Shown here: one piece after another, positions 1 to 5,574 of the stretch
Position numbering within the stretch: the stretch's first letter is position 1
Layout of the letters: each line of letters opens with the position of its first letter
NCBI GenBank assembly: GCA_035289385.1
Contig: DATDXI010000022.1
Span: 1 to 10,005, forward strand
Length of the DNA stretch: 10,005 nt
Direction: 5' to 3'
Origin: JACOZM01 sp035289385
GTDB taxonomy: Archaea; Nanobdellota; Nanobdellia; Woesearchaeales; GW2011-AR9
The notes under the pieces: model-generated
Told to the model about the DNA's origin: nothing
The model's input: the letters and a program-made list of their open reading frames with translations, nothing else
Database searches by the model: none
Program-made: the position numbers and the translations under genes

Positions 1-24
1 CTTCTCCCGTCTGGAGAGAAAAGA

Positions 25-33
25 TTATAAATA
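25..33 (+). promoter_or_regulatory. TATA-box promoter of the ferredoxin gene
   Basis: TTATAAATA is a good archaeal TATA box. With the usual spacing of about 26 bases, transcription would begin near position 54-55. That is downstream of the GTG at 45 and about 14 bases before the ATG at 69, so the box helps decide the start codon of the ferredoxin. Confidence 0.6.
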
Positions 34-68
34 GGCTATTTTATGTGATATTTACCAATACTTTTACC

Positions 69-305
69 ATGGCTAAACATAAGATTGTGCATAAGAAGGA
101 CGACTGCATCGGCTGCGGAGCTTGTGCTGCTATCTGCCCTGATTTCTGGGAGATGAACGATGAAGGCTTATCTCATCTGAAGGGCAGCAAGCTGGAAGAT
201 GGCAAGGAAGTCCGCCAGATTACTACCGAAGAAGACCGGGCTAAGAACCAGGAAGCTGCTGATGTCTGTCCTGTCCAGATCATTTCTGTAGAAAAAGAAG
301 ATTAA
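69..305 (+). CDS. Single-cluster [4Fe-4S] ferredoxin
   Basis: Small cytoplasmic electron carrier of 78 residues. It resembles the monocluster ferredoxins of Thermotoga and Pyrococcus. The cluster ligands are visible as Cys13, Cys16 and Cys19 (CIGCGAC) plus a remote Cys67 in ADVCPVQI. The family-typical CPDFWEMNDEG follows the first motif. Cys23 occupies the place of the extra cysteine that forms a disulphide in Pyrococcus ferredoxin. Its partner cysteine, expected about 8 residues before the remote CP, is absent, so that disulphide cannot form. An upstream in-frame GTG at 45 would add eight residues (MIFTNTFT), but the TATA box at 25-33 places the transcript start after it, so ATG 69 is preferred. 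No redox partner gene lies beside it, so its donor and acceptor are unknown. The ferredoxin call is secure; the start is likely. Confidence 0.93.
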   Translation: MAKHKIVHKKDDCIGCGACAAICPDFWEMNDEGLSHLKGSKLEDGKEVRQITTEEDRAKNQEAADVCPVQIISVEKED

Positions 306-314
306 GTCACATAA

Positions 315-324
315 ATTTTTAAAG
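315..324 (+). promoter_or_regulatory. TATA-box promoter of the 166-aa unknown gene
   Basis: The TTTTTAAAG core lies about 26 bases upstream of the ATG at 346, after the ferredoxin stop codon. The predicted transcript starts at or next to the ATG, giving a leaderless message. There is no Shine-Dalgarno sequence before the ATG, which agrees with this. Confidence 0.5.
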
Positions 325-345
325 GATTATATCTCTTATATTGGA

Positions 346-846
346 ATGTTCATTAGAGATATATATGGTGGTTTTGGCATGGATGGTTATCCCCTTCAAA
401 GTACACCTCATAATTTATGTAGAGTGGTTATGGGAGAACTAATATTTGATGCTAAGAGATATCTTTTATCGCATGAAGGGTGTTTAGGGATAGGTCAATA
501 TGATCCCAGAAGTGTACCTCTTTGTCATCCCGGTGAGTGGGAAACCATGGCAAGATGGCTGTATGTGGATATGGGTCACTCTTTTACTCTGTTGACAGTT
601 GATTCTTCAAAGATTGTTATTTTATCAAGAAAAGAACATCAACTATTGCGTCATGGGGAGTTTTTTGCTTTGGTTCATGAAGATGCAATTCAAAAATCGT
701 CACGTTATGTGTGGAGTAGCGGTAAGACTATTGAACGATTGACACATATTCCTCCTGAAGTAAGAATGTTTTATATAAATCGGTTTAAAGAGTGTGAATC
801 TAAAGTTCCAGTATTGGAAGAGGAAGTTGCCTTAGGGGGGCAATGA
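346..846 (+). CDS. Hypothetical protein, AT-rich, unknown function
   Basis: 166 residues with no domain I recognise. The protein is soluble-looking, with no signal peptide or membrane segment. It mixes hydrophobic beta-like stretches (SFTLLTVDSSKIVILSRK at about 78-95) with a helical C-terminal part (IPPEVRMFYINRFKECESK) and ends in an acidic tail. Histidines and cysteines are scattered (HNLC, HEGCLG, PLCHPGEW) but form no clear metal-binding pattern. Its coding sequence is visibly richer in A/T-ending codons than the ferredoxin or the ribosomal genes, which could mean weak selection or recent acquisition. It is convergent with the leftward 92-aa gene, 49 bases away. An internal ATG at residue 12 is an alternative start, but the TATA box spacing favours 346. 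The long open frame and promoter support a real gene; no function can be given. Confidence 0.65.
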   Translation: MFIRDIYGGFGMDGYPLQSTPHNLCRVVMGELIFDAKRYLLSHEGCLGIGQYDPRSVPLCHPGEWETMARWLYVDMGHSFTLLTVDSSKIVILSRKEHQLLRHGEFFALVHEDAIQKSSRYVWSSGKTIERLTHIPPEVRMFYINRFKECESKVPVLEEEVALGGQ

Positions 847-895
847 CACATTAAAAGGATAGAGTTTTATCATCTAAAAGATAGGATTTCTCAAA

Positions 896-1174
896 TTAAA
901 GTTTATGTTCTCGTCTCAGCTGATGGGCAAAGGCGATCTGATGGTGGTTTAATTTTGCTATCAAAGCATTATGCTTCTGCAGCAGATCTTTTAGTGTTGT
1001 CGTGGTGCTGGAGAATTTTTGATGATGTTTTAGCTTATCCTTCTCTGTCGTTGCCTTGATATGCTTCTCCTGATGTTTCTGGGCCTTATGTGACAGGCGT
1101 TTCATCTTCTTGTTAACATTCAGAAGCTTCTTGGCATAAACATACAGATATGCTGCTTCATTAGCCAGGCTCAT
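896..1174 (-). CDS. Small Lys/His-rich helical protein, unknown function
   Basis: 92 residues, very basic. Lysine and histidine are spread along nearly the whole length (for example KMKRLSHKAQKHQEKHIK and KDKLKHHQK), interrupted by a short SSTTTT linker at about residues 55-60. The composition and spaced leucines suggest two amphipathic helices that could fold back as a coiled-coil hairpin. Such a charge pattern would suit nucleic-acid or ribosome binding, but this is inference; I recognise no family. A TATA box 26 bases upstream of the ATG indicates a leaderless transcript of its own, even though the 2H-phosphoesterase gene ends only 30 bases upstream. A gene-specific promoter at the correct distance supports it being expressed. 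Confidence 0.65.
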   Translation of the reverse strand: MSLANEAAYLYVYAKKLLNVNKKMKRLSHKAQKHQEKHIKATTEKDKLKHHQKFSSTTTTLKDLLQKHNALIAKLNHHQIAFAHQLRREHKL

Positions 1175-1194
1175 GGCGTTAGAATAATGTTAGT

Positions 1195-1204
1195 ACTTAT
1201 ATGT
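1195..1204 (-). promoter_or_regulatory. TATA-box promoter of the 92-aa gene
   Basis: ACATATAAGT on the minus strand is centred about 26 bases from the ATG at 1174, predicting a leaderless mRNA. The box directly abuts the stop codon of the upstream phosphoesterase gene (1205-1207). Confidence 0.55.
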
Positions 1205-1861
1205 TTAACGGAGAGGCATTTCAAATAGAAGCTTTCGACAAGTGACATGTTCTCCAGCATGGAATACAGCCAATCTATGAGCTAGGCAGTTTATTGGAAA
1301 ATAATCCCACTGAGCTCCTTTTCCTCCCAGGGTTATATGGGGGTGATAGTTGTCTAATGAAAAATTCAAGTATCCATCCTGCAAAACTCGAGGGATAGTA
1401 CTGACTGTTTCACCTTTTTTTCTGAATAGTATAGTAAGATCACCACTTTGAAATTCTAAGAGGGGTTTTAATGCAGTGAGTATCATTATGTGCGTTTTTA
1501 TCAATAGTTCATTTTTTTCAATGTTGAATCCATCAGACTTTCTTAAGCCGAAAGCTCTCTCAATAGCTTTGATAGTTATCGGCACAGGTTTAAGTTTATC
1601 TTTAAGCTTCGTTAATGCTGCAAAAACATCAGGCAGTTTCTTTTCTTCAACAACACCGATACACAAAGAATTATGGGGAACAAAATCATCTTTTTTTAAA
1701 ACAAATAATTTATCTTTAATCTTCTTATTCACCTCAATGCAAATATCCATCACATCATCTGGAGGAAGTAGAACAACATCGATGGCTATCTTTCCTTTGC
1801 TAATAGCTGCCTGTACATTATCTTTTCGGATCATTTGGTTTTGGCTCTTGATACTGGACAT
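1205..1861 (-). CDS. 2H phosphoesterase superfamily protein (LigT/cyclic phosphodiesterase-like)
   Basis: 218 residues. The two signature H-x-[ST]-hydrophobic motifs of the 2H superfamily are present: PHNSLCIG (His63, Ser65) and HPHITLGG (His175, Thr177). They are about 110 residues apart, as expected for the pseudo-twofold fold in which both histidines face one active site. The C-terminal strand region (LAVFHAGEHVTCRKLLFEM) matches the last strands of these proteins. Family members hydrolyse or form 2',3'-cyclic phosphate and 2'-5' RNA linkages; archaeal members are often linked to RNA end processing. The exact substrate cannot be read from the sequence. At 218 aa it is somewhat longer than a typical LigT (about 180-190), with about 20 extra N-terminal residues. 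The ATG at 1861 sits 27 bases from a TATA box, so a leaderless message is likely; Met10 is the next in-frame alternative. Confidence 0.82.
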   Translation of the reverse strand: MSSIKSQNQMIRKDNVQAAISKGKIAIDVVLLPPDDVMDICIEVNKKIKDKLFVLKKDDFVPHNSLCIGVVEEKKLPDVFAALTKLKDKLKPVPITIKAIERAFGLRKSDGFNIEKNELLIKTHIMILTALKPLLEFQSGDLTILFRKKGETVSTIPRVLQDGYLNFSLDNYHPHITLGGKGAQWDYFPINCLAHRLAVFHAGEHVTCRKLLFEMPLR

Positions 1862-1883
1862 GATGATAGTGGTGTGCTGACTC

Positions 1884-1892
1884 CATTTAAAG
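1884..1892 (-). promoter_or_regulatory. TATA-box promoter of the 2H phosphoesterase gene
   Basis: ACTTTAAAT on the minus strand is centred about 27 bases upstream of the ATG at 1861, predicting a transcript start at or next to the start codon. Confidence 0.5.
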
Positions 1893-1910
1893 TTTTCTGA
1901 GACTGGTTTT

Positions 1911-1949
1911 CTTATAAACTAAAAAGTTGTAAACCAAAAAGTTTATAAG
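1911..1949 (-). terminator. Inverted repeat with U-tracts behind the fibrillarin gene
   Basis: CTTATAAACT at 1911-1920 and AGTTTATAAG at 1940-1949 are perfect 10-base inverted repeats with a 19-base loop. Read leftward, the loop contains two CTTTTT runs, typical of archaeal U-rich termination signals. It lies about 30 bases beyond the fibrillarin stop codon and just upstream of the next gene's promoter, so a transcription end is the simplest reading. Each arm also resembles a TATA box, so a regulatory role is possible. Confidence 0.45.
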
Positions 1950-1981
1950 TTTTTTGAACTTAAATTTGACCAAGAATTTAC

Positions 1982-2647
1982 TCACTTCTTCTTCACGATG
2001 ATCATGCAATGGTCTTTCTCGAAGGGGTCAAGCGTCTTATAATCGATCACCGTAAATATTTTATCTAAATTCTGCCGGATCTCCTCAAAAAGCTGTTTCG
2101 GCTTGCGTTTGACGTCGATGCTTCGAGCTTTCACCGCCAATAGCCCATACCCTCCTTTCTTCAAGAACAATTCACAATTTCTCACAAAAATATCCTGCTG
2201 GTTTTTCTGGGCAATATCTTGATAGACAATGTCTGCTTCACAAACTCGAGAAACATATTCTTCAGGATGATTGGCATCTGCCATGACCGGAGCGATATTC
2301 TTCCTTTTTTCTGCCAGAAAAACTAAATCTCTCATCACTCGAGGTGCTGGATCAACAGCAAAGATTAACCCCTCTTCTCCCACCATATCGGAAACAAAGC
2401 TACAGGTATATCCATGAGAGGCGCCTAAGTACAGAACAACATCCCCTTTCCTTATCCCTGCATTGGTGCAGCCTTTCATGACCATCGCTGCTAATTTACT
2501 CCTGCTGGGATCAAATTCACGATATTCATCCTGCCCTTGCCGTGTAATGCGTTCGTCAAAATGGCTTCCTTTGTAAATAGATTTAGTATACAATCTCTTT
2601 CCGTCGGAATAGAGTTCAAAGATCTTATCTGGTTTTATGGCGCTCAT
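1982..2647 (-). CDS. flpA: Fibrillarin-like rRNA/tRNA 2'-O-methyltransferase
   Basis: 221 residues. This is the catalytic subunit of the box C/D sRNP, which uses S-adenosylmethionine to methylate ribose 2'-OH groups of rRNA and tRNA at sites chosen by guide sRNAs. The archaeal fibrillarin pattern is clear: YREFDPSRSKLAA (about 42-54), the SAM-binding VLYLGASHGYT (71-81), AVDPAPRVMRDL, NIAPVMADANHPEEY, and DIVYQDIAQKNQ. The catalytic tetrad K-D-K-H can be assigned to Lys51, Asp144, Lys173 (VKARSID) and His213 (KDHCMI). Length matches archaeal family members, which lack the eukaryotic GAR domain. Its start overlaps the end of mazG by 23 bases, so it is probably translated from the mazG transcript. 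Its partner gene nop5 lies upstream in the same direction but is separated by two genes. The alignment is strong and the call is secure. Confidence 0.97.
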   Translation of the reverse strand: MSAIKPDKIFELYSDGKRLYTKSIYKGSHFDERITRQGQDEYREFDPSRSKLAAMVMKGCTNAGIRKGDVVLYLGASHGYTCSFVSDMVGEEGLIFAVDPAPRVMRDLVFLAEKRKNIAPVMADANHPEEYVSRVCEADIVYQDIAQKNQQDIFVRNCELFLKKGGYGLLAVKARSIDVKRKPKQLFEEIRQNLDKIFTVIDYKTLDPFEKDHCMIIVKKK

Positions 2648-3008
2648 GTTGCTCTCGTTTCTTCACTTCTCTCCATATTCTTGCTTCCTCTTCTGCAGTA
2701 GCTTTTCTCTTCTCTTGGACAAATGGCTTCCTCTGTTTAAACTTTTCGTGGACATTCTGCAGAAGTTCCTTGACATCAACAAGCCCTTCCTCTTCAGCCT
2801 TAGCGATGAGACAAAGAACATCCCAAAAGACGTCGCCTAACTCTTTTTTAAATTCAGGCATATTCTTCCTTTCCAATTCAGTGAGCAGTTCATCAACTTC
2901 TGCCTTCACATCGATAGCCCGCTGCTCGATGGTGCATTGCTGCGCCCAGGCTGAATATTTATGTGCTTCTTTGACAAACCGATACAGGTCAGCAAATTCC
3001 TTGTCCAT
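2625..3008 (-). CDS. MazG-family nucleotide pyrophosphohydrolase
   Basis: 127 residues. It is an all-alpha NTP pyrophosphatase of the MazG/dUTPase-like group, which hydrolyses (d)NTPs to NMP and PPi with Mg2+ bound by acidic residues. The defining E-x2-E ... E-x2-D motif is present: Glu37/Glu40 in KAEVDELLTEL and Glu56/Asp59 in KKELGDVFWDVL, on two neighbouring helices. It is a single-domain form, about half the length of E. coli MazG, so it probably works as a dimer or tetramer. The C-terminal 30 residues are very charged (EKRKATAEEEARIWREVKK). A TATA box 27 bases before the ATG predicts a leaderless mRNA that continues into fibrillarin. House-cleaning of damaged nucleotides is the usual role; the actual substrate cannot be deduced. 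Confidence 0.9.
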   Translation of the reverse strand: MDKEFADLYRFVKEAHKYSAWAQQCTIEQRAIDVKAEVDELLTELERKNMPEFKKELGDVFWDVLCLIAKAEEEGLVDVKELLQNVHEKFKQRKPFVQEKRKATAEEEARIWREVKKREQHERHKTR

Positions 3009-3030
3009 AGATCAATAATTCCAGAAATAC

Positions 3031-3040
3031 TTTATATTTC
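3031..3040 (-). promoter_or_regulatory. TATA-box promoter of the mazG-fibrillarin unit
   Basis: GAAATATAAA on the minus strand is centred about 27 bases upstream of the mazG ATG at 3008, predicting a leaderless transcript. The box overlaps the stop codon (3032-3034) of the pentapeptide gene, so promoter and upstream coding end share bases. Confidence 0.55.
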
Positions 3041-4417
3041 TTGCGTAATCGCATGATGGCGGTTCTTTGCCGACTTAAAATTTTGCCAGTTTGGCCGGAC
3101 AGATCTAGAAAAATCTGCATGAAATATATCTGCATGGGCAAAATCTGCCTGTTCTAAGAGACTATTCTTAAAAATGGCTCGCCGCAATCCCGCTCCTTGA
3201 AACGTGGTCTGGCTGGCAAAGACACTGGCAGAAAAATCAGCTTCATGGAGGATGCTATTCGTAAAACTATTGTGAACATATTCTTTTTTTCCTAGGAATG
3301 AAGCTCTGGCAAACGTGCTTTTTCCCAATTCTGCGTGGTCAAAGCGCACTGACACCAATTGCGCTCCTGAAAAATTAGCGTTGTTTAGTGAAGCGAAATC
3401 AAAATCCGTGAAATAAAGGACTGCCTGCTGAAAGTTGCTCATCTCCAAATTTGTTCTGGCTTCCTGCTCTTTCCTGAAACTGCAATAATACAGTTTCGCC
3501 TGGCTGAAATCTACTCCTAACAGATGAAGGCCGGCAAAATTGACACGCTTCATCATTGCAGACGAAAAGCTTGTTCCTGGTGTGATTCTCGTTTTTGCCA
3601 AATTTGGATCGATAAGTTTTGCTCCTTGAAATGACGTTCCTTCTAAGTTTGCGTGATAGAGATTGGTATGGCAAAGTGATGCTCCTTCCAGCAAAGAATA
3701 CTTGAGGTTGGCATAACTTAAGTTTGCTCCATCTAGATTGGCTCCCTTGAAGATCGTGCCATATTGAAGTTGTGCTCTTCCCAGATCAGCATTTCTAAAA
3801 TTTGCTCCCGTCAAGTTTGCTCCAGAGAAATCCGCTCCCACAAGATGCGCTTCGCTAAAGTTTGCCCCTTGAAGATTGACTTGAGAAAAATCAATGCCTT
3901 CTGCATGGATATTTGAAAAATCAAAGCCAGGCAAGCCGTTGACAAGCAACTTTTGCTGGGCATGGTGCACATCTTTTTTCTTGAGTTTCTGATAAAATCC
4001 TTGCTGGGTTAAGAGGTCGATGGTCATTTCTCTTGACGAGAGAACTTTCTGCGGATCAAACCATGGTTCGCTGTCGAACAGATGGGCTGCGCTGGTGATT
4101 TCGTGCAGCATCAGCTTGCTGTATTCCTGGATTGTTTTGACATGAAAATCTACCCTGCCTAGGCCTTGCTTTAATCCCTCATAGGCTTTTCCCATCCTTT
4201 GCAGATACTGTTTCGTCGCTAAGATATTTTTTCTGGCTTCTTGAAAATCTTCCAGTTCTGGCAGCTCTTTCAATAATGGTTCCAGCGCCAGAACTGTTTC
4301 TGTAACTTTAGAAAAACTTCTTATGTCAATCTTGCCTCGGGCAACTTTTCCTGTTGCTCGCTCTGCAGCTTGAAGAAGATCATCTATCTTTTTATGTAAA
4401 TCCTGAACGTTGACCAT
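3032..4417 (-). CDS. Pentapeptide-repeat protein with helical N-terminal domain
   Basis: 461 residues in two parts. Residues 1 to about 160 are predicted helical with no family I recognise (LHKKIDDLLQAAER, LEPLLKELPELEDF). From about 164 to 437 runs a long series of A(D/N)(L/F)xx pentapeptides, for example GADFSGANLTGANFRNADL at 194-212. Such repeats fold into a right-handed square beta-helix with Leu/Phe inward. The series becomes degenerate in the middle (about 265-330) and resumes with ANFSGAQL and EADFSAS. There is no signal peptide or membrane segment, so it is probably cytoplasmic. Some pentapeptide proteins mimic DNA and bind gyrase; others are scaffolds. Nothing here decides between them. 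It sits between nop5 and mazG-fibrillarin and has its own promoter and an unusual repeat-built leader. A ribosome-binding GAGG lies 4 bases before the ATG, supporting this start. Confidence 0.88.
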   Translation of the reverse strand: MVNVQDLHKKIDDLLQAAERATGKVARGKIDIRSFSKVTETVLALEPLLKELPELEDFQEARKNILATKQYLQRMGKAYEGLKQGLGRVDFHVKTIQEYSKLMLHEITSAAHLFDSEPWFDPQKVLSSREMTIDLLTQQGFYQKLKKKDVHHAQQKLLVNGLPGFDFSNIHAEGIDFSQVNLQGANFSEAHLVGADFSGANLTGANFRNADLGRAQLQYGTIFKGANLDGANLSYANLKYSLLEGASLCHTNLYHANLEGTSFQGAKLIDPNLAKTRITPGTSFSSAMMKRVNFAGLHLLGVDFSQAKLYYCSFRKEQEARTNLEMSNFQQAVLYFTDFDFASLNNANFSGAQLVSVRFDHAELGKSTFARASFLGKKEYVHNSFTNSILHEADFSASVFASQTTFQGAGLRRAIFKNSLLEQADFAHADIFHADFSRSVRPNWQNFKSAKNRHHAITQEI

Positions 4418-4420
4418 CGT

Positions 4421-4516
4421 GCCTCTTTTACGAAGTGAAAGACCTTTCCTTTGCCTCTTTTGCAGGGCAAAAGACTTGCCCTATGCCTCTTTTACGAAGC
4501 TAAAGACCAAGTATAG
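4421..4516 (-). repeat. Three tandem 32-base hairpin repeats forming the leader of the pentapeptide gene
   Basis: Copies start at 4421, 4453 and 4485, exactly 32 bases apart. Each begins GCCTCTTTT (plus strand) and has AAAGAC at the same offset. Copies 1 and 3 share 24 leading bases with only two differences; copy 2 differs in the centre. Copies 1 and 2 form 8-bp stems with 3-base loops: TCTTTTAC-GAA-GTGAAAGA and TCTTTTGC-AGG-GCAAAAGA. The stem bases change on both sides between them, so pairing is kept. Copy 3 pairs less well. On the transcribed minus strand each copy carries AAAAGAGGC, a Shine-Dalgarno-like sequence, but only copy 1 is followed by a start codon (ATG at 4417). Confidence 0.75.
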
Positions 4517-4528
4517 CTTCCATAACCC

Positions 4529-4537
4529 CTTTAAAAG
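4529..4537 (-). promoter_or_regulatory. TATA-box promoter of the pentapeptide gene
   Basis: CTTTTAAAG on the minus strand lies downstream of the nop5 stop codon. A start about 26 bases on, near 4507, would place the mRNA 5' end almost exactly at the edge of the third repeat copy, giving a leader of about 90 bases. A second TATA-like ATTATATAAA at 4547-4556 overlaps the nop5 stop codon and would start the transcript near 4525. Confidence 0.45.
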
Positions 4538-4555
4538 TCAAAGAGATTTATATAA

Positions 4556-5404
4556 TTATCGAGACCTCAGCTTCGCTTCCATCTCTTTGCGATACTCTTT
4601 TGCCAGGAATTCTCCTTTGAAATAATCCAGCCTAGCGCAAAGAGATAACTTATCTGCGAGCATCCTTGCTGCTTTTCCTCGCTCATTTCTCTGGGCATTT
4701 TGGATAAAAGGATGTTGAAATAGAACTCCATATTTTGGGCTTCTTGATCCCGTCAAGATATGCCGAAACAATGCTTTTTCTGCTCCCAGCAACTGAATGG
4801 TCGAAGCAGGCAGCATCGCTAGATGTTTCAAACTTTTTCCCAATTCCAGAAGCTTTGCAGCGATCGTCGTTCCTGCTAACTCCTGCAGATTTGGGCAATA
4901 TTTTTTCAGGACGGTTTCTAAATACTCTTCATGCTTCTCTCGTAAAGAATAGAGCTTGTTGATCTCTTTCGCTAAAAGGACAATCTCCTCCACGTGGTGG
5001 TGTTCCAGGCTTGCGCCAAAACTGTCGCTGGGCCTTTTGGCATCTACAGCAAGCTCAGCGAATTTTTTGTTGTCGGTAACTGTTTCAGATAGTTCTGGAT
5101 AATACCACGAGAACCATTCCCTCAGCCGTTTTGTCAGGGTGTTGCTGACCTTATCTAGCTCATTGATATTTGAAATTGCTTGCGTGATGAGCTGGTCGTC
5201 AGATACCGAATGGCGCAAGCTCTTTTTTGTCAGCTCGATATTTTTTTCATGAAATGCTGCAAAATTGCTCTTCTCCTTGAAGAGAGGAAGTGTCTTCCGT
5301 ATCATCTCCGACGGAAGCTCCATGGTCGTCTTCCCTTTTTTATAATGCTGGAATCCAGGATCAATGATAAAATCCCCTAAGATGTTTTTGAGATGGTATG
5401 CCAT
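4556..5404 (-). CDS. nop5: Nop5 (Nop56/Nop58 family) box C/D sRNP core protein, short form
   Basis: Scaffold protein of the box C/D sRNP: it binds the L7Ae-sRNA complex through its NOP domain and holds fibrillarin through its N-terminal domain. The NOP signature is unmistakable in the C-terminal half: ELAGTTIAAKLLELGKSL, MLPASTIQLLGAEKALFRH, GVLFQHPFIQNAQRNERGKA and ARMLADKLSLCARLDYF. Ahead of it lie the coiled-coil helices (DELDKVSNT-like region, LREWFSWYYPEL, EEIVLLAKEINKLYSLREK). At about 282 residues it is roughly 100 shorter than typical archaeal Nop5. The loss is in the N-terminal fibrillarin-binding domain, and the usual lysine-rich tail is short. An ATG at 5413 would add three residues, but the TATA box at 5424-5435 is 25-26 bases from the ATG at 5404, the same spacing as at neighbouring leaderless genes, so 5404 is preferred. 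Confidence 0.93.
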   Translation of the reverse strand: MAYHLKNILGDFIIDPGFQHYKKGKTTMELPSEMIRKTLPLFKEKSNFAAFHEKNIELTKKSLRHSVSDDQLITQAISNINELDKVSNTLTKRLREWFSWYYPELSETVTDNKKFAELAVDAKRPSDSFGASLEHHHVEEIVLLAKEINKLYSLREKHEEYLETVLKKYCPNLQELAGTTIAAKLLELGKSLKHLAMLPASTIQLLGAEKALFRHILTGSRSPKYGVLFQHPFIQNAQRNERGKAARMLADKLSLCARLDYFKGEFLAKEYRKEMEAKLRSR

Positions 5405-5423
5405 TTCATTCATGAAAAGAAAG

Positions 5424-5435
5424 CTTTATATAAAG
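5424..5435 (-). promoter_or_regulatory. Palindromic TATA-box promoter of nop5
   Basis: CTTTATATAAAG is a perfect 12-base palindrome. Read leftward, it would start transcription at about 5404, on the second in-frame ATG of nop5. Because of its symmetry it could also fire rightward, but no gene lies within the next 100 bases on that side. Confidence 0.6.
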
Positions 5436-5529
5436 TTTGCTTACGAGCTGAGATGAAATGACTCTCCGCTTAGCTCCTCAACCTATTGACTGTTTAAGAG
5501 AACTATAATACTTTTTCAACTCAGAAACA

Positions 5530-5537
5530 ATTATATA
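5530..5537 (+). promoter_or_regulatory. TATA-box promoter of the twin CX3C membrane protein
   Basis: ATTATATAC predicts a transcript start near 5560. This leaves a 15-base leader containing GAGG at 5563-5566 followed by TGATC, a partial match to the archaeal anti-Shine-Dalgarno complement. This gene therefore has a leader and an RBS, unlike its leaderless neighbours. Confidence 0.5.
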
Positions 5538-5574
5538 CATTCTTCTCTTCTTCTAATAATAAGAGGCATGATCG

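Noticed and set aside
45..68. GTG start of the ferredoxin at 45
   Set aside because: It would lie upstream of the transcript start predicted from the TATA box, and the added eight residues have no counterpart in the family.
1476..1880. 134-aa rightward open frame
   Set aside because: It lies wholly across the 2H phosphoesterase gene on the other strand, which has clear family motifs. Its serine-rich hydrophobic composition is typical of an antisense shadow.
3399..3674. 91-aa leftward frame inside the pentapeptide gene
   Set aside because: It is an out-of-frame shadow of the repeat-coding sequence; the periodic DNA keeps a second frame open.
4421..4516. CRISPR array
   Set aside because: There are three units at 32-base spacing, but the repeats are contiguous hairpins without unique spacers of 30 or more bases, and there are no cas genes nearby.
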